Origin: Sphingobacterium siyangense
GTDB lineage: Bacteria > Bacteroidota > Bacteroidia > Sphingobacteriales > Sphingobacteriaceae
Length of the DNA stretch: 64,000 bases
Direction of reading: 5' to 3'
Assembly (NCBI RefSeq): GCF_007830445.1
Contig: NZ_VLKR01000025.1
Span: 1-64,000 of the forward strand
Positions within the stretch are counted from its first letter, which is position 1, and each line of letters opens with the position of its first letter. Shown here piece after piece: positions 8,998-20,100 of this stretch. The notes under the pieces were generated by a model. The model had not been told where the DNA came from. It made no database searches and saw only the letters and a program-made list of their open reading frames with translations. The translations under genes were made by a program, and so were the position numbers.

Positions 8998-11568
8998 TTA
9001 TAGCGGAACAATACGATACCGTTTACCTTTTATCGTCTCAAATTGAACTTCGAACGTTTTCGTAGCTGCTAACGATGGCAATTTGGACGGATCAGCGATC
9101 GTATACGGTAGTTGTTCCGGTTTATATAATAGCGTGTTGTCTGTGACAGCTGCCTGATTTGATTCGAAGCCGACAACTTTAACGGGTAAAGGTGTACGCA
9201 AACGACAAACACCTCCAATATTGGATACGATCATTGCTTCGGTCAATACGTTATTTTTCCAGGCAATGTCTACGGTAAAGTTTCCCCTGGCCTTAATTCC
9301 TTTAATCGTCCCAGCAGACCATTCATCAGGTAGAGCCGGCAATAAATGAACAGCACCATCGTGACTTTGCAGCAACATTTCAGTCATTCCGGCCGTAGCA
9401 CCAAAATTACCGTCAATTTGAAAAGGTGGGTGTGCATCAAATAAATTCGGATAAGCTCCACCACCGCTCATCTGAGCACGATCCAATTTAGGATCGATAA
9501 AATTTAAGGCATCCTTGAGGATTTTATAGGCATGATTTCCATCCTGAAGCCTCGCCCACCAATTTGTCTTCCAGGCCATCGACCAGCCGGTACTGACATC
9601 GCCCCTCAAAAGCAATGAACGCTTGGCGGCCGCAGCCAAAGCCTTGTTTTCCGCAAGGTTGATCTGATTGCCCGGGTATAAACCAAATAAGTGAGAAATA
9701 TGCCGATGCTGATCTTTTGGATCATCCCAATCTTTAAACCACTCTTGTAATTGTCCATATTGGCCCACCTGATAGGGATAAAGCTTTTCCTTCGCTTCTT
9801 CTAGAGCCGATTTAAATTCAGGATCAATACCCAATATCGTACATGAACGAATAACAGCTGTAAAAAGCTCACGAATGATCGCCATATCCATGGTAGAGGC
9901 CATAGTCAATTGATATTCTTTACCTGCTATTTTAATTGTATTTTCAGGTGAAGTGGAAGGATTGGTCACGAGATATTTACTTCCAGGATCAGCAATCAGC
10001 CATTGCAGCATAAATTGGGCCGCCCCTTTCATCAATGGGTAGGCCTTCTCCTTCAAGAAAGTTTTGTCACCCGTAAAACGATAGTGTTCCCATAGATGTG
10101 TGCTTAACCAGGCACCTGCCATAGGCCATGCCGACCAGCGTGGCATTCCTTTGGGGTCCCAATCATATCCGCCCGGAGGGGAAGTTTTGGCCCATAGATC
10201 GGAATTATGATGCAGAACCCAGCCCTTATCGATATGATAATTTACCGATGCTGTTTTAGCCCCGTTGATCGCCAGCTCATCCATAAAATCAAACAAAGGC
10301 TGATGACATTCTGCAAGATTGGTATTTTCCGCAAGCCAATAATTCATTTCTGTATTGATATTGGTCGTATAATTACTTCCCCACGGTGGCTGCACATGAT
10401 CATTCCAGATCCCCTGTAAATTTGCAGGCCTTCCTCCTTGTCTGGAACTGGCAATCAATAAGTAGCGTCCAAAATGATAATACAGCGTCAGAAGTCCCAA
10501 ATCGGCCGGTCCTTTGGAAAACTGCATGACACGCTGGTCTGTAGGTAATTTATCATGTGCAGAAGTACCGGTCAGCGCAAAGGCTACACGATTGAATAGC
10601 CTTTGATAATCCCTTTGATGGTTTGCAAGTAAGGTATGAAAATTCTTTTTGGAGACCGTATTCATGCGTTTTTTTGCGAGCAGCGTGGCATCTTTACCTT
10701 CCTGACTCGGAGACTTATCAAAACCGTTAAAGCTTGTCGCTTCTGTCAAAAATAAAATCACCTCATCAGCGCCTATAATTTTAAGCTTATCCTGCTCTTT
10801 TTTCACTACACCACCGGTAGTTTTTACACTGACCTGCATCGCAAAGGTCATCCCTTTTCCGCCAACACTATCGTACAGCACCTGTTGAGGTTCATAATCC
10901 CTATTGGCGACAAAACTCGGCGCCTTACCCTGAAGGGTCAGTTGATTATCACCTTGGATCGAAACGCTATATCGGAGCTTACTGGTCAAGGAAAGATCCA
11001 AGGTAATTGATTTTTTCTTGTCCGCTTTCAATCGAACCACCAATGCTTTATCCGGAAAGCTGACAAAACTTTCCCTTTGGTATCGAACACCTTGATACGA
11101 ATAACTCACCTGATTGATCGCTCGTTCAAGATCCAGCTCCCGTTTATAATCTTTGACCTTTTTTTCGTCCTGATGAAAGTCCAACCATAAATCGCCCATG
11201 GGTAGATACCGAGCAGAATAAGGTCCTTGCATTTTCTTCCAAAGAACTGCTGCCTCTTCATATTTTCCAGCAAAGATGGCTTGGCGCACCTGGGGTAAAA
11301 CCTGCGGGCCGTTTGGATTATTGCCCGCATCGGGTTCACCCGACCACAGCGTATTATCGTTAATTTGAAACCTATCTTTACTTAGCCCTCCAAAGACCAT
11401 CGCTCCTGTTGTGCCATTTCCAAGTGGCAGTGCTTCTTCCCACAGTGAGGCCGGCTGATTATACCAAAGCTTCAGCTGCGGCGAATTGCTTTGTGCACGG
11501 CATGGAGCAATCGTCCCCAGGAGGCCAAGCAGTAAAAAGAAGTTCAAATGATTCGTTGCTTTTAACAT
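8998..11568 (-). CDS. GH95 alpha-L-fucosidase (or alpha-L-galactosidase)
   Basis: This exported 856-residue enzyme fits GH95 in length and motifs. Near the N-terminus are KLWYNQPASLWEEALPLGNG and DNTLWSGEP. The catalytic domain has NINTEMNYWLAE (the conserved Asn pair), NPSTSPENT (the general-acid Glu) and FQIDGNFGATAGMTEMLLQS (the conserved Asp). GH95 members are inverting enzymes, mostly 1,2-alpha-L-fucosidases, and some act on alpha-L-galactose. A signal peptide of about 25 residues is present, so it probably acts in the periplasm on imported oligosaccharides. It starts only 6 bp after the GH2 gene, so the two are surely co-transcribed. With the GH29 gene it gives the operon two different fucosidase families, suggesting two kinds of fucose linkage. 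Confidence 0.93.
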   Translation of the reverse strand: MLKATNHLNFFLLLGLLGTIAPCRAQSNSPQLKLWYNQPASLWEEALPLGNGTTGAMVFGGLSKDRFQINDNTLWSGEPDAGNNPNGPQVLPQVRQAIFAGKYEEAAVLWKKMQGPYSARYLPMGDLWLDFHQDEKKVKDYKRELDLERAINQVSYSYQGVRYQRESFVSFPDKALVVRLKADKKKSITLDLSLTSKLRYSVSIQGDNQLTLQGKAPSFVANRDYEPQQVLYDSVGGKGMTFAMQVSVKTTGGVVKKEQDKLKIIGADEVILFLTEATSFNGFDKSPSQEGKDATLLAKKRMNTVSKKNFHTLLANHQRDYQRLFNRVAFALTGTSAHDKLPTDQRVMQFSKGPADLGLLTLYYHFGRYLLIASSRQGGRPANLQGIWNDHVQPPWGSNYTTNINTEMNYWLAENTNLAECHQPLFDFMDELAINGAKTASVNYHIDKGWVLHHNSDLWAKTSPPGGYDWDPKGMPRWSAWPMAGAWLSTHLWEHYRFTGDKTFLKEKAYPLMKGAAQFMLQWLIADPGSKYLVTNPSTSPENTIKIAGKEYQLTMASTMDMAIIRELFTAVIRSCTILGIDPEFKSALEEAKEKLYPYQVGQYGQLQEWFKDWDDPKDQHRHISHLFGLYPGNQINLAENKALAAAAKRSLLLRGDVSTGWSMAWKTNWWARLQDGNHAYKILKDALNFIDPKLDRAQMSGGGAYPNLFDAHPPFQIDGNFGATAGMTEMLLQSHDGAVHLLPALPDEWSAGTIKGIKARGNFTVDIAWKNNVLTEAMIVSNIGGVCRLRTPLPVKVVGFESNQAAVTDNTLLYKPEQLPYTIADPSKLPSLAATKTFEVQFETIKGKRYRIVPL

Positions 11569-11574
11569 CTTGTA

Positions 11575-14046
11575 CTATTTTTCTATTGTTAACAAGGTAC
11601 TCTTTGATCCTTCCATCCGGCCTGATACCACGGCTGTTCCCGAAGGCAGTCGAAGTTTAATCAATGCACGACCATTGTAGGCCTGTACTTTTTTCGACCC
11701 CGTAGAAGTGCCTTGATCGACGATCAACTGACCATCGCCGGTTGAACCAAAATAGATCCAGTCCTTTGCATCGAGACAGGGGGTATTGGTATCGTCCACA
11801 ATTTGGGCTTGCACAGTGATTACTTCGCCTTCCGCAGCAATCTGTTCGACAAGTAATTTGGCAGGTTTACCCCATTTTTTTGTCTGATACTGCTGTTCAA
11901 TTTCATCCACTAGAATTTCCCGTCCGTTTTTCGCGACAGCTTTAATCTGATTGTTTCCTTCGTTCAGTTTCACCATCCAGCGCAAACCTGCCGCTGGAAA
12001 ATCTTGGCTATTCCTTTTCTTTAATCCTTGACTTTCTCCATTGACAAAAAGCTCAACCTCACTGGCATTGGAATATACCTTTATCATTTTCGACTCCTCT
12101 TTTTCACCCCAACGGATCGGCCAAGTATGGCCATAAATATGCAGCATTGGTTTCGCTGTCCAATACGACTGGAATACGTAGTACGATTCTTTTTTGGTAA
12201 AATCCCGTTCAACAACACCCTTCTGATTGACATAAGGCACAGGATTGTCTGGCCGGACCGGAGTTGAAAAATCTTTAAATGGCCAATAGGCTGTTCCCGT
12301 GAGCCAAGGCATTGTTTCTTGTTCCTTTAAGTGCCAATCGATGAGATTACAGATGTAGCTTTCACTCCAATCGCCATCTTTAGAAACCCGTGCTGCACCA
12401 CCAATGAGCGACGCATCGCCTGCCCGTTCATCTGTTGTGCCATCACCTTTGATTTTAGTTAAAGCGCGATCAGGGTCTTCTGCATGTCGTCTTGCATGAC
12501 TATCCCCGCCCCACTCCACATGAAGGAAATGTTTTACCTTTTTCATTTCTTCTTCGGACGCTGTTTTATAGTCGGTATAAACACCTCTATACCAACCCGC
12601 CCAAATGGAGGGCGAATAAACATCAACAATATCTTTACAGAAATCACAACGTCGTATTGCTGTTTTCCGACTCGGGTCCAATTGATGAGCTAAATCATTG
12701 AGTTCACTCATATAAGCCCTTATCTTTGCCTGATCAAACTCCGTAAAATCACCAGGCCAATCATTTTCATTACCAAGCCCCCAGATAATGACCGATGGAT
12801 GATTATAATGCTGTTCAATCATATGGGTTAACATCCGTTTTCCCTGAAGTTGATAGACCTCACCACCTAATCCACCTCTGCACCATGGAATCTCTTCCCA
12901 AACCAAAATGCCCAGACTATCACAGGCCTCAAGCACTTTACGACTCTGCTGATAATGTCCCAAGCGTATAAAGTTTACGCCCATCTCTTTCATCAGGGTC
13001 ATCTCTTGTAGAATCTGATCGTCAGTCATTGCTGCAGCAACGCCGGCATGGTCTTCATGACGATGGGTACCACGAAGCAAAAGCCTTTTCCCGTTCAGCA
13101 GAAAAGGACCTTTTTCTTTAAACGCTACATGTCTAAAGCCAAAGACACTCTCTTCTTTAAATACTTGTCCATTGCTTTTGATTGTCGTAACTAAACGGTA
13201 TAAAGCCGGTTGATCAGGACTCCAAAGCTGTGGCTTCTTGACCAGGAATTGTCCAAATTCAAGATTCAACGTCCCCCTATTTACCTGTGGTTGCTGGGTT
13301 TGCACGATTTTTCCAGCGGGGTCATAGAGCTGCGTTTCGACTTCAAAATTTGTCTGAGCCGAAAATGGCATCAACCGTCCGCGGACGTTGACCACTCCCT
13401 GCTTACCATCGGCCCCTACTGACGCCTCAACAAACACACGCTCCAAAGCTGTCTGCGGAACATATTTCAGGTTTAGATGTCTGTAAATACCTCCATAGAC
13501 GTTAAAATCAGACAGATCAGAAGGGATCATTTCGAGATCACGTGAATTATCCACACGAATTGAAAGCGGTATTTTGCCCTTAAACTGTTTTTTAAAAGCG
13601 GCTGTTTTTTTAAACTTTTCAACGGCATCTGTAATGTCCACAGTCCATTCGTCGTATCCGCCAACGTGCTCCCCAACTTTATTTGTATGGATATAAACAG
13701 CTGTCTTTTGTCCGGCTCCTTCAAAATGAAGAAGGGTGTGACCATTTAAATAGGGGTTATCGATCTCCAGCGATTTTCTGTACCAGCTTGGCCCCTGATA
13801 ATAATTTATAGCTGGATCAACAGCGTCCAGCGCATTATAACAGTGCGGCAGATTTATCTGCTCCCAAAGTGGAACAGACTCGGGATTACCGGCTCCCACC
13901 GGTCTTACAGCTTCCCAGATTCCCCCCAGATCGCTCTTTAAGAAATCCCAGCCTTGATCAATCCGCTTAACTTCCTGAGCGTGGAGTTGAGCAACTCCAA
14001 AAGTCAACAACAACGCAATTATTTTATTCAATCTACTTTTCTTCAT
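11575..14046 (-). CDS. GH2 beta-galactosidase/beta-glucuronidase family enzyme
   Basis: This exported 823-residue protein has GH2 architecture. A jelly-roll sugar-binding domain comes first (about 25-200, with LPHCYNALDA and YYQGPSWYRKSL), then an immunoglobulin-like domain, then a TIM barrel (about 310-620). GLGNEND near 423-429 carries the acid/base Glu and HVEWGGDSHARRH near 507 the nucleophile Glu. A C-terminal bacterial Ig-like region follows. GH2 includes beta-galactosidases, beta-glucuronidases and beta-mannosidases. In an operon with fucosidases and a glucuronate lyase, galactosidase or glucuronidase is most likely, but sequence reading alone cannot decide. The signal peptide ends near LHAQ. 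The gene lies between GH29 (37 bp) and GH95 (6 bp). Confidence 0.9.
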   Translation of the reverse strand: MKKSRLNKIIALLLTFGVAQLHAQEVKRIDQGWDFLKSDLGGIWEAVRPVGAGNPESVPLWEQINLPHCYNALDAVDPAINYYQGPSWYRKSLEIDNPYLNGHTLLHFEGAGQKTAVYIHTNKVGEHVGGYDEWTVDITDAVEKFKKTAAFKKQFKGKIPLSIRVDNSRDLEMIPSDLSDFNVYGGIYRHLNLKYVPQTALERVFVEASVGADGKQGVVNVRGRLMPFSAQTNFEVETQLYDPAGKIVQTQQPQVNRGTLNLEFGQFLVKKPQLWSPDQPALYRLVTTIKSNGQVFKEESVFGFRHVAFKEKGPFLLNGKRLLLRGTHRHEDHAGVAAAMTDDQILQEMTLMKEMGVNFIRLGHYQQSRKVLEACDSLGILVWEEIPWCRGGLGGEVYQLQGKRMLTHMIEQHYNHPSVIIWGLGNENDWPGDFTEFDQAKIRAYMSELNDLAHQLDPSRKTAIRRCDFCKDIVDVYSPSIWAGWYRGVYTDYKTASEEEMKKVKHFLHVEWGGDSHARRHAEDPDRALTKIKGDGTTDERAGDASLIGGAARVSKDGDWSESYICNLIDWHLKEQETMPWLTGTAYWPFKDFSTPVRPDNPVPYVNQKGVVERDFTKKESYYVFQSYWTAKPMLHIYGHTWPIRWGEKEESKMIKVYSNASEVELFVNGESQGLKKRNSQDFPAAGLRWMVKLNEGNNQIKAVAKNGREILVDEIEQQYQTKKWGKPAKLLVEQIAAEGEVITVQAQIVDDTNTPCLDAKDWIYFGSTGDGQLIVDQGTSTGSKKVQAYNGRALIKLRLPSGTAVVSGRMEGSKSTLLTIEK

Positions 14047-14083
14047 TATGCTATTTTAGTATCTGCTTTTCATCTTATCGGCC

Positions 14084-15529
14084 TTACTCGTCCAAAGCTC
14101 CAGTTTTCATGTTTTTTGCTCCGGCCCCTTTTTCGCGCTTAAATTTGCCAGCCACTTCGATCTTAATCACTGTAGCAACAGCATCAATGGCCTGCTCAGG
14201 CACGGCAATCTGAATACCATTGGCATTCGATTTTACCTTTAACACTTGATTATTGGCTAAAAGACTAGCTTTTAAAACTTTATTTTCAATCGGAAGTTCA
14301 ACTATGCCATTTTTTGGCCAGTCAAATACAGAGACATACAAATAAGTCCGCTTTCCATCTTCCTTCATGGTACATCTCCCCCATTCAAATGGCTGTAAAG
14401 GACTACTCTTGGTCGCGTAGACTGCTTCACTATTGGCTTTCATCCATTTGCCAATAACAGCCAAACGTTCTATACTCTCCTGTGGAAAGGATCCATCGGG
14501 TTTTGGACCAACGTTCAACAAGTAATTTCCACCTTTGGAAGCAATATCAACGAGATTGCGGATCAAGGTTTCGGCAGACTTCCATTTATGATCTGATGTG
14601 CGGTAGCCCCAAGTGCCATTCATGGTCATACAGGTTTCCCAATGTTTGCCTTCGAGTTCACTCCAATCTGGAATTTTTTGCTCCGGCGTTTTGGTATCGC
14701 CGGGGAAATTAGGCCGTTTCAATCGATCATTTGTGATAATATTGGGTTGTAATGCCAATTGGTCCTGAAGCATATTTGCGGCTTCGTCGGTCATATTGGT
14801 TGGTGTATCCCACCATAGCACAGCAATATCCCCATAGTTACTCAACAATTCTTTGACCTGAGGCACAGATACGTTTTTGATATAGTCACTAAAACTCGCC
14901 GTTTCTTGTTTGGGATCCCAATGGCCATGATGTGCTAGTGTGTAATCATCTATGCGGGTTGAATCTGGATTAGGCCAGCCTTCTCGCATTAATTTACGAG
15001 CAGCCGATCCACCGGGGTTATTCCAATCCTGCGCCTGTGAGTAATAAAAGCCAAGTTTCAGGCCATATTTTCGGCAGGCTTCGGCCAAAGGTTTCAAAAC
15101 ATCTTTACCGTAAGGCGTCGCATCCACCATATTCCACTTACTCGCTTTTGTTTCAAAGAGCGCAAAACCATCGTGGTGTTTGGCCGTGATAATCAAATAT
15201 TTCATCCCGGCATCTTTCGCCATGCGTACCCATTCGTCTGCATTATACTGCGTGGGGTTAAATTGCTTTGCCATCGCCTGATATTCATCAACCGGAATTT
15301 TAGAGCGGTTCATAATCCATTCTGCTCCACCACGTGCCTGTTCGTGCCCCTTATAAACGCCGCCAAACTGCGCATATACTCCCCAATGGATAAACATGCC
15401 AAACCGGGCTTCTTCCCACCATTTCATGCGTACACTATCGGGCAAGCGATTTACTTGCGCATACAATAATCCCTTACTCATTCCCATGATGAGGACAAGT
15501 GCCAGCAACATTTTATATATAGCTTTCAT
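14084..15529 (-). CDS. GH29 alpha-L-fucosidase
   Basis: This 481-residue exported enzyme shows the usual GH29 landmarks. It has WWEEARFGMFIHWGVYA at about 37-53, LIITAKHHDGFALF at 112-125 and GFYYSQAQDWNNP near 160. IAVLWWDTP follows with Asp241 at the position of the retaining nucleophile. GNYLLNVGPKPDGSF near 345 belongs to the end of the catalytic domain, and a small C-terminal beta-domain follows. It should release alpha-L-fucose from oligosaccharides in the periplasm. It is the first enzyme gene after the SusC/SusD pair (25 bp behind SusD). The acid/base residue is not conserved enough across the family for me to place it, so I cannot say whether it belongs to the strict or the relaxed subgroup. 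Confidence 0.93.
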   Translation of the reverse strand: MKAIYKMLLALVLIMGMSKGLLYAQVNRLPDSVRMKWWEEARFGMFIHWGVYAQFGGVYKGHEQARGGAEWIMNRSKIPVDEYQAMAKQFNPTQYNADEWVRMAKDAGMKYLIITAKHHDGFALFETKASKWNMVDATPYGKDVLKPLAEACRKYGLKLGFYYSQAQDWNNPGGSAARKLMREGWPNPDSTRIDDYTLAHHGHWDPKQETASFSDYIKNVSVPQVKELLSNYGDIAVLWWDTPTNMTDEAANMLQDQLALQPNIITNDRLKRPNFPGDTKTPEQKIPDWSELEGKHWETCMTMNGTWGYRTSDHKWKSAETLIRNLVDIASKGGNYLLNVGPKPDGSFPQESIERLAVIGKWMKANSEAVYATKSSPLQPFEWGRCTMKEDGKRTYLYVSVFDWPKNGIVELPIENKVLKASLLANNQVLKVKSNANGIQIAVPEQAIDAVATVIKIEVAGKFKREKGAGAKNMKTGALDE

Positions 15530-15554
15530 ACCTTAATTTTTCACAGTTCCTCAT

Positions 15555-17123
15555 TTAGAAACCTGGTGTTTGTTTAAAATTGTCATTACCTAAACTTTTG
15601 GCCATATCTACCTCAGATTGAGGCACTGGCCATAAGGTATCTCTGGCCATGAATAACCGTGAAGCTCCATCGGGATCCTTGGTTTTATCCATCACCTCTT
15701 TGATCATCCCCCAGCGTTTCAAGTCAAAATAACGTTGCCCTTCCAAAGCCAATTCAATCCTCCGTTCATGACGGATAATATCGCGGAATTCATTTTTTGT
15801 CAAGGAACCGCTAAACTCTAAGAGCGGCATTTTCACATCAGCCCTGGATCTTACCTTATTCAACGCGTCTACAGCTGTCTGATCAGGCCCGGCACTTTCA
15901 TTTTTCGCTTCTGCGTACATCAATAAAATATCTGCATAACGTAAGAATACCCAATCCTGATCACTTTGTGTCGCGTAACTGGTTGGCCATTTCGATTCGT
16001 TGATATATTTTCTCGGTAAAAAACCACCCAAAACCCCTTCGGCAACCGGATCAAAAGCTGAAGATGCAGTGGTACCTCGCCATACACCGCGGTACATGAT
16101 TGTCGACTTCAACCGTGGATCTCTATTTTCGTAAGGATTTTTAGCATCGTAAACCGTCGATTCCTTAATATCTTTTCCATCGATGGCATAATAAGAATCC
16201 ACCAGATACCCCAACGGTTGTATTGTCTTCAGATAAGAATACATCATATCTGCTGGGCTATACATATTGGGCGGTAAAAATCGAGCGGAGAACATGATTT
16301 CGGGATTGTTATTTTGTCCAGGTTTTCGGAACAGATCACGGTAACCACCCTGATAGATCGAAAACTTGTTTTCATCCATAACAATCTTCGCTGTTGCCGC
16401 TGCCTCGGCCCATTTTTTTGAAGTCAACAACACCTTTGTTTTGTAGCCTAATGCAGCTCCCCTCACAGCATGCCCCTTATATCCTGTATTTGGCAGTTTT
16501 TCACTCGCGTAATCTAAATCTGCTAAAATCGCTTCGATAACGTTGGTTTTAGGTGTTCTACCCAACCGAATACTCGCATCGTCCATACCTAGGGGTTCTA
16601 AAGTCAATGGCACATCACCGTACAGATTGGTCAACAAAAAGTAGTAATGGGCCCGGATAAAACGAGCCTCTGCTTTATATCGGTCACGGTCCTGCTGGCT
16701 CATGCTTGTAATGCGGTCAATATTGGCAATCAATTTATTACATGCAGCAATGGCCTGATACGAAATCTCATACCCCTCAGATTGCATTCCGCCTGTTGTC
16801 GAGGAGATTCCAGATCGCGAAATAATATTGAAGTTATTGGAGGTACTGGACACAAAGGCATCGTCTGAAAGCCCATCCCAAAACATACTTGCTCCACCCC
16901 AACCACCGCGTGCATTGGATGAAGACGTCGAATTGTATCCTCGGCAAAGAAATTCATAACAGCCCGATAGTGCCAAATCAGCATCAGTCTGCGTTTTCCA
17001 AAAGGTTGATTCCGAAATTTTATCCGTTGGGTTTTTATTTAAAAAATCTTTTGTACAACTACCTAGTGAAGCTAAGGCAGCTAAGCTTAGGTATAGATAT
17101 GTTTTTTTTACGCTATTTTTCAT
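15555..17123 (-). CDS. SusD/RagB-family glycan-binding lipoprotein (PUL 1)
   Basis: This 522-residue outer-membrane lipoprotein has a signal peptide with lipobox LGSC and acylated Cys23, followed by the usual TKDFLNKNPTD start of mature SusD proteins. Further landmarks are EARFIRAHYYFLLTNLYGDVPL near 155, DWVFLRYADILLMYAEAKNE near 395 and HERRIELALEGQRYFDLKRWG near 460. These are TPR-containing SusD homologues that cap the SusC barrel and capture oligosaccharides at the cell surface. It lies 27 bp after susC, the normal arrangement. Its ligand is inferred from the downstream enzymes as a fucosylated uronate-containing glycan. Confidence 0.95.
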   Translation of the reverse strand: MKNSVKKTYLYLSLAALASLGSCTKDFLNKNPTDKISESTFWKTQTDADLALSGCYEFLCRGYNSTSSSNARGGWGGASMFWDGLSDDAFVSSTSNNFNIISRSGISSTTGGMQSEGYEISYQAIAACNKLIANIDRITSMSQQDRDRYKAEARFIRAHYYFLLTNLYGDVPLTLEPLGMDDASIRLGRTPKTNVIEAILADLDYASEKLPNTGYKGHAVRGAALGYKTKVLLTSKKWAEAAATAKIVMDENKFSIYQGGYRDLFRKPGQNNNPEIMFSARFLPPNMYSPADMMYSYLKTIQPLGYLVDSYYAIDGKDIKESTVYDAKNPYENRDPRLKSTIMYRGVWRGTTASSAFDPVAEGVLGGFLPRKYINESKWPTSYATQSDQDWVFLRYADILLMYAEAKNESAGPDQTAVDALNKVRSRADVKMPLLEFSGSLTKNEFRDIIRHERRIELALEGQRYFDLKRWGMIKEVMDKTKDPDGASRLFMARDTLWPVPQSEVDMAKSLGNDNFKQTPGF

Positions 17124-17150
17124 CTTTAATTTTTTTTAGTTACCACTAGA

Positions 17151-20100
17151 TTAGAATGTGATGCTCGCTCCAAATGCGAATACTTTATTCTGAGGATGAG
17201 TCACATAACGTCCTGATGTTGCACCACCACTTGATGAAACGCCACGTTCGGGATCTAAACCGGGGAACTTGGAGAATGTGACCAGGTTATCCGCCGCAAA
17301 ATAGATGCGAAGGCCAGAAATACCAGCTTTGGACAAGGTGCTCTGTGGAATAGAATAGCCTACCTGAATATTTTTAAGACGCAAGAACGATCCATCTTTT
17401 AAAAAGAAAGTCGACGCAGTCCGTACGTTATTTGCGGCAGGGGTATTTTCAGCACCGACTATTGGAAGCGATGCATTGGGGTTTTCTGGAGTCCAAGCAT
17501 CCATCCAGTCGCGGGTGAATGTACCACCTTGCCTGAAAGGAACTATTCCCCACTCACTTACAAATATTTTTTGTCCCTGAGAACCGAAGAAAAAGGCTGT
17601 AAAATCAAAATTCTTCCAAACAGCCGTCGCATTAAAGGAATAATCGAAATCTGGATAAGCGCCCGGCACGACAATACGATCATTATTGTCCACAACTTTA
17701 TCGCCATTTACATCGGCAAATTTCAGATAACCCGGTTGCGCCGGAATCTGTTGCACCGGAGAGGCTGCCACCTCTTCCTTCGAACGGAATATACCCGTGT
17801 TCTCCAAAAGATAAAAACTACCATAAGGTAAACCTTCCCGGATAATGGTATTGCCCGAGATACGTTCGGCTCCATATTTCATCACCTTATTGCGATTGGC
17901 CTGAATATTTCCATTGAGGGTCAGCGATACCTCTCCAATTTTATCACGGTACTGAAGACCGAGCTCTATACCTCTGTTACGCAATTCACCATAGTTTACG
18001 GTCGGTGCAGTCAGCCCAATATAAGAAGGGAAAGCCGTAGATGCGGATAAAATATCTGATGTTACTTTGTTATACCAATCGAAAGAAGCGGTCAATTTGT
18101 TGTTCCATAGCCCGAAGTCCACACCGAAATCCAGGACTTTGGTACTCTCCCATTTGATCCTGTCATTAGCCATGGCTACCTGGCGAGCCCCCTGTTGGAG
18201 TGTTTCATCAAAAGGATAAGCAAAAGAAGAATTGTAAACAATCTGATAAGGATAGTTACCAATATTCTGATTACCCAGTGTTCCAATAGAGGCTCTTAAT
18301 TTTAGTTCATTAACAACTTCTTTCAATTTCGGCCCATAAAAGGTCTCATCCGAAACTTTCCAACCTCCGGATATTGAAGGGAAAAATGCCCATTTTCTAT
18401 TTTCAGGGAAACGTGAAGACGCATCATAACGTGCATTACCTTCGAGTAGATACTTGCCTTTGTAGTCGTAGTTTAATCGACCATAGTAAGACCTTAATGA
18501 CCATTCATTGGTTACACCGTTATTAGACTGTTGACCGGCTCCGCCACCATCAAGCTCAAGCAAATCATTGTTGGGAAACTGCAACCTACTTCCGAACAAT
18601 TTTTGTGTTTTATTATATTCTGCCTGGGTTCCTGCCAGCGCTTTCATGTTATGATTTCCAAAAGACTTATCGTAAGTCAGTTGTGTATAGCCCACCGGGT
18701 ACACATTGTTGTCGTCCGTTACTTCTAATCCTTGACCACCTACATCAAGCTGTCTGGCGGGTAGGTCATCGGGTTTGGCGAACCACATGTATTGATTAAT
18801 CACAGGTTTGTTGGTATAGTTTTTTGTAAAGCCATAGGTCAACCCGCCGCTAGTCTTCCAATCCAGCCCATCCAATATTTTCACATTTAAAAAAATATTG
18901 CCTTGCATAAAATAATTGTTCAGTCTTGTAAATGCATTTTCAGCAACTGCAACAGGGTTTTTATTTGGGGACTGAAAAGGATATGCCCTGGACGTATAAC
19001 GACCACTACCATCTGGTAATACAGGTCCATAAAGTGGTGATTGACTAATGGTAGACAAAAACTGATCTTCACTACCATTTCTAGGGTATTTCCGATCGCC
19101 ATAATTCAAGGTAATGCTTGAACCAAAACTTATCCGTTCATTGATTTTAGAGCCTAGGTTAAGCTGTAGATTATACTTTTTAAAAGAAGTCCCGATCATA
19201 ATATCAGGCTGATTGACGTAGCCCAGTATGACGTTGTAATTTGTTCCTCCGGCACCACCGCTTAAGCTTAAATTGTGCGTCTGTACCGGGACTGTTCTAA
19301 AGACAGCATCCAACCAGTTAAAATCGGGATATAATTTTTTATCTGTTGCATTTTTGTAGGCATCAATCATCTCCTGGCTAAAAGAAGCATTTGGATTTGT
19401 GACACCGGAGTTTTTATTTGCCTGATTATATAGGTTCATGTAATCAACGGAATTATACACGAGGTCTGGAAGAGCTGAGGCTTTGGTAATTCCGACATTA
19501 TAATCGTAGCTCAGTTGTGTTTTTCCAGCTTTACCCTGTTTTGTCGTTACCAGAATAACACCATTCGCTGCTCTTGCCCCATAGATAGCGGCTGAGGCAG
19601 CATCTTTCAATACGGTGATATTCTCGATTGCTTGAGGATTTAAATTTTCCAAACTCCCGGGGATACCATCTACGATAACCAGTGGAGCGGAAGAAGCCCC
19701 ATACGACCCCAATCCGCGAACCTGGAGATTCACATTTTCATTCCCTGCTTCTCCTGATCCTTGCGTAACACGAAGGCCGGGCATGCGGCCTTGAAGTAAT
19801 TGCGTTGGATTTGTAGCGATACGTTTGTTAAGCACCTTTCCATCGACGGCAGCAACAGCACCGGTTAAATTACTTTTTTTCTGGGTACCATAGCCTACAA
19901 CCACCACTTCATCAATCAGGCTACTGGACTCCTGGAGAACGAGATTAATGTGATCTTTCTTATTGACCTGGACTTCAGCCTTCTCTTTGCCTACCAGCGA
20001 GAATATCAGGACATCAATGTCTCGCGCAAGAATCTGATAATTGCCGGCCCCATCGGTTACAGTGCCGTTTTTCACCCCCTTTATCTGTACAGTAACCCCC